From NCBI GenBank assembly GCA_046329535.1, contig JAXLUN010000001.1, positions 744,001 to 808,000 on the forward strand: 64,000 nucleotides of DNA, read 5' to 3'. The DNA comes from Bog-950 sp046329535 (GTDB lineage Bacteria; Bacteroidota; Bacteroidia; Chitinophagales; LD1). Shown piece by piece: positions 60,892-64,000 of the stretch. The translations under genes were made by a program, and so were the position numbers. Each line of letters opens with the position of its first letter. Position 1 is the first letter of the stretch. Below the pieces are notes generated by a model that had not been told where the DNA came from, ran no database searches, and saw nothing but the letters and a program-made list of their open reading frames with translations.

Positions 60892-62316
60892 ATGAAAGTA
60901 GAACAGATTTATACCGGATGTTTAGCGCAGGGAGCTTACTATATTGAAAGCAATGGAGAAGCGGCCATTATTGACCCTCTTCGCGAGGTGCAACCTTATG
61001 TAGAGATGGCTGAAAAGCGAGGCTCAAAAATCAAGTACATTTTTGAAACTCATTTCCATGCCGACTTTGTTTCAGGGCATATTGATCTGGCAAAGAAAAC
61101 AGGGGCAACTATTGTGTATGGCCCAACCAAAATGAAAACAGGGTTTGATGTGTTGATAGGAGAAGATGGTCAGGTGTTTGACTTGGGAAATGCGAAGATA
61201 AAGTTGATACACACTCCCGGGCACACCATGGAGAGCAGTTGCTTTTTGCTAAGTGACGAGACAGGTAAGGACACCGCTTTGTTTACAGGTGACACATTAT
61301 TTATCGGAGATGTTGGGCGACCTGATTTGGCCCAGCATGTTATTGCTGATTTAACTCAGGAGAAATTGGCCAGTCATCTTTATGACTCCTTACGGAATAA
61401 AATTATTCCACTAAGTGATGATTTAATAGTTTACCCGGCTCATGGTGCTGGTAGTGCCTGTGGTAAAAATTTGAGTAAAGAAACTTCGGATAAACTGGGA
61501 AATCAAAAGAAAACCAACTATGCCTTACGACCTGAATTGAGTAAGGAAGATTTTATCAAAGAATTACTCAATGGACTGATGCCTCCTCCGTCCTATTTTC
61601 CTAAAAATGTGTTGATGAACATTAATGGATACGATGAAATTGACGAGGTTATCAAAAGAGGAAGCAGGCCATTAAGTGTTCGTGAGTTTGATGCCGTAGC
61701 TAATGAAACTAAAGCATTGATTCTAGATACAAGAAAACCCACGGTATTTGGACAAGGGTTTATTCCCAATTCAATCAATATTGGTATAGATGGTGGTTTT
61801 GCCGTTTGGGTTGGCACTCTGATTCCTGATATTAAACAAGAAATATTGCTCATTACCGAACGAGGAAGAGAGCAGGAAGTAATTACCCGGTTGGCGCGAG
61901 TTGGTTACGACCATGCCATTGGTTTCTTAGAAGGAGGTTTCGATGCATGGAAAAATGCCGGAATGGAGGTTGATTCTATACTGTCCATATCTGCTGAAGA
62001 GTTTGCAGCTGCCGAGGAGAAAGACCCCTCCATTAATATTCTTGATGTCCGCAAACAGAGTGAGTATACTTCAGAGCATATTGTAAATGCGGTTAATGCC
62101 CCTTTAGATTATGTAAATGATAGCATGGCAATGGTAGATAAGCACAAGACTTATTATGTGCACTGTGCGGGCGGTTATCGCTCTATGATATTCGCTTCTA
62201 TTCTGAAAGCAAGAGGGTATAATAACTTGATAGATGTAGATGGAGGGTTCAGTGCTATCAAGGAAAGTGGCAAATTCAAGGTAACCGATTATGTGTGTCC
62301 ATCAACCATGCTGTAA
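60892..62316 (+). CDS. Metallo-beta-lactamase/rhodanese fusion, persulfide-dioxygenase-like
   Basis: A 474-residue cytoplasmic protein. The N-terminal MBL domain (about 1-235) carries HFHADFVSGH, the HxHxD iron-binding motif of ETHE1-type persulfide dioxygenases, with HTPGHTMES and FTGDTLFIGDVGRPD. Two rhodanese domains follow (about 260-365 and 370-470). The first lacks the catalytic Cys (LLITERGREQE), while the second has it (YVHCAGGYRS). It probably oxidises glutathione or low-molecular persulfides to sulfite and relays sulfur. It heads a string of rhodanese and thioredoxin genes. Confidence 0.92.
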   Translation: MKVEQIYTGCLAQGAYYIESNGEAAIIDPLREVQPYVEMAEKRGSKIKYIFETHFHADFVSGHIDLAKKTGATIVYGPTKMKTGFDVLIGEDGQVFDLGNAKIKLIHTPGHTMESSCFLLSDETGKDTALFTGDTLFIGDVGRPDLAQHVIADLTQEKLASHLYDSLRNKIIPLSDDLIVYPAHGAGSACGKNLSKETSDKLGNQKKTNYALRPELSKEDFIKELLNGLMPPPSYFPKNVLMNINGYDEIDEVIKRGSRPLSVREFDAVANETKALILDTRKPTVFGQGFIPNSINIGIDGGFAVWVGTLIPDIKQEILLITERGREQEVITRLARVGYDHAIGFLEGGFDAWKNAGMEVDSILSISAEEFAAAEEKDPSINILDVRKQSEYTSEHIVNAVNAPLDYVNDSMAMVDKHKTYYVHCAGGYRSMIFASILKARGYNNLIDVDGGFSAIKESGKFKVTDYVCPSTML

Positions 62317-62319
62317 TAT

Positions 62320-62517
62320 ATGTTAGCTACTATAAATAAATACCGGCTGACTATGGCTGGTGTAATATTAGGAGCCATTGCAGGTTACCTTTACTATCAT
62401 TTTGTTGGTTGCGCCAGTGGTACCTGTATGATAACATCTAAGCCTATTAACAGCACTTTGTATGGTGCCTTGATGGGAGGTCTATTCTTAAATATGTTTC
62501 AAAATGAAAAGCAATAA
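62320..62517 (+). CDS. DUF6132 small membrane protein
   Basis: A 65-residue protein with two helices and a short loop carrying two cysteines (VGCASGTCMITSKP), the pattern of DUF6132. It begins 3 nt after the MBL/rhodanese gene, so it is translationally linked. The Cys pair lies next to the membrane and could pass sulfur or hold a metal. Members occur with rhodanese and thioredoxin genes in Bacteroidota. Function unproven. Confidence 0.82.
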   Translation: MLATINKYRLTMAGVILGAIAGYLYYHFVGCASGTCMITSKPINSTLYGALMGGLFLNMFQNEKQ

Positions 62518-62541
62518 ATATTAATTACTAAAAAAAGAATC

Positions 62542-62820
62542 ATGGAAAACATTGCAGATTTAATCAAATCGGGAGAAGCTAAAATTATTGACGTAAGAAC
62601 TCCGGCTGAATTTATGGGTGGTCACGTTGCAGGAAGCATCAATATTCCACTTCAGGAAATACCGGAGCATCTGGATGAGTTGAAAGAAATGAAAAACATT
62701 GTGCTGTGCTGTGCATCGGGTAACCGTAGCGGACAGGCCACTCGTTTTTTAAAAGAGAACGGAATTAACTGTCAGAACGGAGGTTCCTGGCTGGATGTGA
62801 ATTGTCATTGTAATAACTAA
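62542..62820 (+). CDS. Single-domain rhodanese-like sulfurtransferase
   Basis: A 92-residue rhodanese domain. KIIDVRTPAEFMGGHVAGSINIPL is the standard entry segment, and the active-site loop reads LCCASGNRSGQA, with a double Cys preceding the usual CxxxxR. It probably carries persulfide sulfur between the dioxygenase protein and thiols. It belongs to the run 60892-63725 with short spacings and likely shares a promoter. Confidence 0.9.
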   Translation: MENIADLIKSGEAKIIDVRTPAEFMGGHVAGSINIPLQEIPEHLDELKEMKNIVLCCASGNRSGQATRFLKENGINCQNGGSWLDVNCHCNN

Positions 62821-62833
62821 ACAGGGAGGCATT

Positions 62834-63148
62834 ATGCTAAATACTATTAAACAACTTTTTGGACTTGGACCATCGGTAGATTACCGTGAACTGATGAAGC
62901 AAGGAGCAACTATTATTGATGTTAGAACTAAAGCAGAGTATCAACAGGGGCATATTAAAGGTTCAGTTAATATTCCATTAAATAGCCTGAGTGCATACTA
63001 TTCAAAAATTAAGAAAGGAAGTCCTGTTATTACCTGCTGTGCATCTGGAATGCGAAGCGGACAAGCTAAAAGCATGCTGAAGCAAAACGGCTTTACCGAG
63101 GTACACAATGGCGGAGGCTGGATGAGTTTGAAAAGTAAAATCAGCTAG
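62834..63148 (+). CDS. Second single-domain rhodanese-like sulfurtransferase
   Basis: A 104-residue paralogue of the preceding rhodanese. TIIDVRTKAEYQQGHIKGSVNIPL is the entry motif and TCCASGMRSGQA the catalytic loop. The two share the double-Cys loop and differ mainly outside it, suggesting tandem duplication. They are separated by 13 nt. It may act on a different acceptor thiol, or the two may work in relay. Confidence 0.9.
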   Translation: MLNTIKQLFGLGPSVDYRELMKQGATIIDVRTKAEYQQGHIKGSVNIPLNSLSAYYSKIKKGSPVITCCASGMRSGQAKSMLKQNGFTEVHNGGGWMSLKSKIS

Positions 63149-63151
63149 ATA

Positions 63152-63403
63152 ATGGAAACACTCAGACAGCAGCTTTTTACCGGATGGCACTTCATGCGCT
63201 GGTTAAGACTTGGTATAGGTATTTACATAGCTATACAGGCCGTTATGATGAAAGATACTATTATGGGATTTTTCAGTGCCATCTTTCTGGTTCAGGCTTT
63301 TACCAATACCGGATGTTGCGGTACACAGGCTTGTGCAGTGCCGAAAAAAAACTCTCAATTGAAGAATTCAGAAACAGTAGAATTTGAAGAAATCAAAAAA
63401 TAG
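63152..63403 (+). CDS. Small membrane protein with C-terminal cysteine cluster
   Basis: An 83-residue protein with two hydrophobic stretches (MRWLRLGIGIYIAIQAVMM and TIMGFFSAIFLVQAF). They are followed by TGCCGTQAC and a short charged tail. The three cysteines immediately after the membrane helix could accept or donate sulfur. It starts 3 nt after the second rhodanese. Similar proteins co-occur with rhodanese and thioredoxin genes in the phylum, but no named domain was recognised. Confidence 0.75.
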   Translation: METLRQQLFTGWHFMRWLRLGIGIYIAIQAVMMKDTIMGFFSAIFLVQAFTNTGCCGTQACAVPKKNSQLKNSETVEFEEIKK

Positions 63404-63410
63404 TAATTGT

Positions 63411-63725
63411 ATGGAAACAAAAGAAAAAGCAAAGTCTTTTAACGAACTAATTAACTCAGAAGTGCCGGTGCTAGTAGATTTTTCTGCCGAATGGTGCGGT
63501 CCGTGTAAAATGATGGGTCCTATATTGCATGAGTTAGCGGGTAAAATTGATGGCAAAGCGAGTATCATTAAAATTGATGTGGATAGAAACCCTCAGGCGG
63601 CCAGTGCTTATAAAATACAAGGCGTACCAACTTTAATTCTATTTAAAAAAGGAGAAGTAAAATGGAGACAGAGCGGAGTAGTGCCTGCCGATTACTTAAA
63701 ACAGATAATAGAACAACATGCGTAA
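63411..63725 (+). CDS. trxA: Thioredoxin
   Basis: A 104-residue thioredoxin. The start was put at METKEKAKSF, 27 nt inside a longer frame, 7 nt after the previous stop. The active site is AEWCGPCKM (WCGPC) and the cis-proline lies in GVPTLILF. There is no signal peptide, so it is cytoplasmic. In this operon it is likely the reductant that resolves protein persulfides or recycles the rhodaneses. The stop is overlapped by the next ATG. Confidence 0.93.
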   Translation: METKEKAKSFNELINSEVPVLVDFSAEWCGPCKMMGPILHELAGKIDGKASIIKIDVDRNPQAASAYKIQGVPTLILFKKGEVKWRQSGVVPADYLKQIIEQHA

Positions 63726-64000
63726 GCCAATAAAAAATTTCGATGGCTTTATTCTTTTGTTGTTAGTTGTCTGGCTAACCTCTTGCAATAACTCTTCTCC
63801 GTCAGCAACTAATCTTTCTGCTGAAGAATTTTCAGTTAAACTCAAGCAGCAAACTTCTGCACAACTTATCGATGTTCGTACTGCCGAAGAGTTTTCGAAG
63901 GGACACTTGACGGATGCTTTGAATATAGATTGGAATGGTGAAGACTTTGAAAAGGAAGTTTCAAAACTGGATAAAAGCAAACCTGTTTATGTGTATTGTT
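63718..64000 (+). CDS. Exported rhodanese-like lipoprotein, cut by window
   Basis: The ATG at 63718 overlaps the thioredoxin stop by 8 nt. The visible 94 codons encode a signal peptide (FILLLLVVWLTSC, with lipobox LTSC) and the start of a rhodanese domain: QLIDVRTAEEFSKGHLTDALNIDW, then KPVYVYC at the right edge where the active-site Cys is expected. It would place a sulfurtransferase in the periplasm, a counterpart of the cytoplasmic rhodaneses upstream. The 3' end is outside the window. Confidence 0.8.
   Translation, partial: MRKPIKNFDGFILLLLVVWLTSCNNSSPSATNLSAEEFSVKLKQQTSAQLIDVRTAEEFSKGHLTDALNIDWNGEDFEKEVSKLDKSKPVYVYC

Overview
The window comes from a Bacteroidota chromosome (about 40-45% G+C by eye). 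Three things place it there: gliding-motility-associated (CHU_C-type, type B) and type A sorting domains of the type IX secretion system (T9SS), families typical of the phylum (DUF4293, DUF6132, choice-of-anchor L and V, the CcoI-like metal ATPase, small rhodaneses), and promoter boxes close to the phylum's TAnnTTTG. A Chitinophagales/Sphingobacteriales-like lineage fits, but the genus cannot be fixed from sequence alone.

Layout. 1-18.8 kb: the 3' end of a MATE exporter, then two giant T9SS surface proteins on the minus strand. One has about 4,430 residues with about 48 tandem SprB-type repeats; the other has 1,428 residues with an internal A-B-C triple repeat. 18.9-24.4 kb: ceramidase-like hydrolase, POT peptide transporter, lysA and small exported proteins. 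24.4-28.5 kb: an accessory island with duplicated cysteine-containing small lipoproteins, a remnant gene, an IS110-family element with a candidate bridge-RNA region and a frameshifted transposase, a 62-bp dispersed repeat, an 8-bp repeat and a 21-bp minisatellite. 28.5-36 kb: Bcp peroxiredoxin with a Lys/Ala tail, a glycosyltransferase, two serine hydrolases, hemolysin III, ComM/YifB, acyltransferase and DUF4293. 36.3-45.1 kb: thiolase, phosphotransferase, two twin T9SS type A proteins, fumC, enoyl-CoA hydratase, B12-binding protein, an acidic protein and gltX. 45.2-55.3 kb: polysaccharide deacetylase, TatD, tRNA-Ser(GGA), a CrtC-like/polyprenyl-synthase fusion, a VIT1-type transporter, CxxCH-containing exported proteins, aguB-aguA for putrescine, and a MauG-like dihaem peroxidase beside an MbnP-like protein. 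55.4-64 kb: a stress, metal and sulfur region with universal stress protein, DUF2892 proteins, a CcoI-like P-type ATPase, a Crp/Fnr regulator, half-size TauE, a persulfide-dioxygenase-like protein, several rhodaneses and thioredoxin; the last gene runs off the edge.

How the parts may work together. The sulfur cluster probably oxidises and relays persulfide sulfur (metallo-beta-lactamase/rhodanese, single-domain rhodaneses, thioredoxin, TauE-like export). Three promoters around the Crp/Fnr gene carry a short dyad centred exactly 29.5 nt upstream of a -7-like box, near -41.5, which suggests one small regulon. AguA and AguB form a two-gene agmatine-to-putrescine route. The MbnP/MauG pair resembles the copper-binding system in which a dihaem enzyme modifies a tryptophan of its partner. 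The most novel-looking items are the hydratase/prenyl-synthase fusion, the candidate bridge RNA, the -41.5 dyad set, and the sharp split of repeat subtypes in the giant adhesin.
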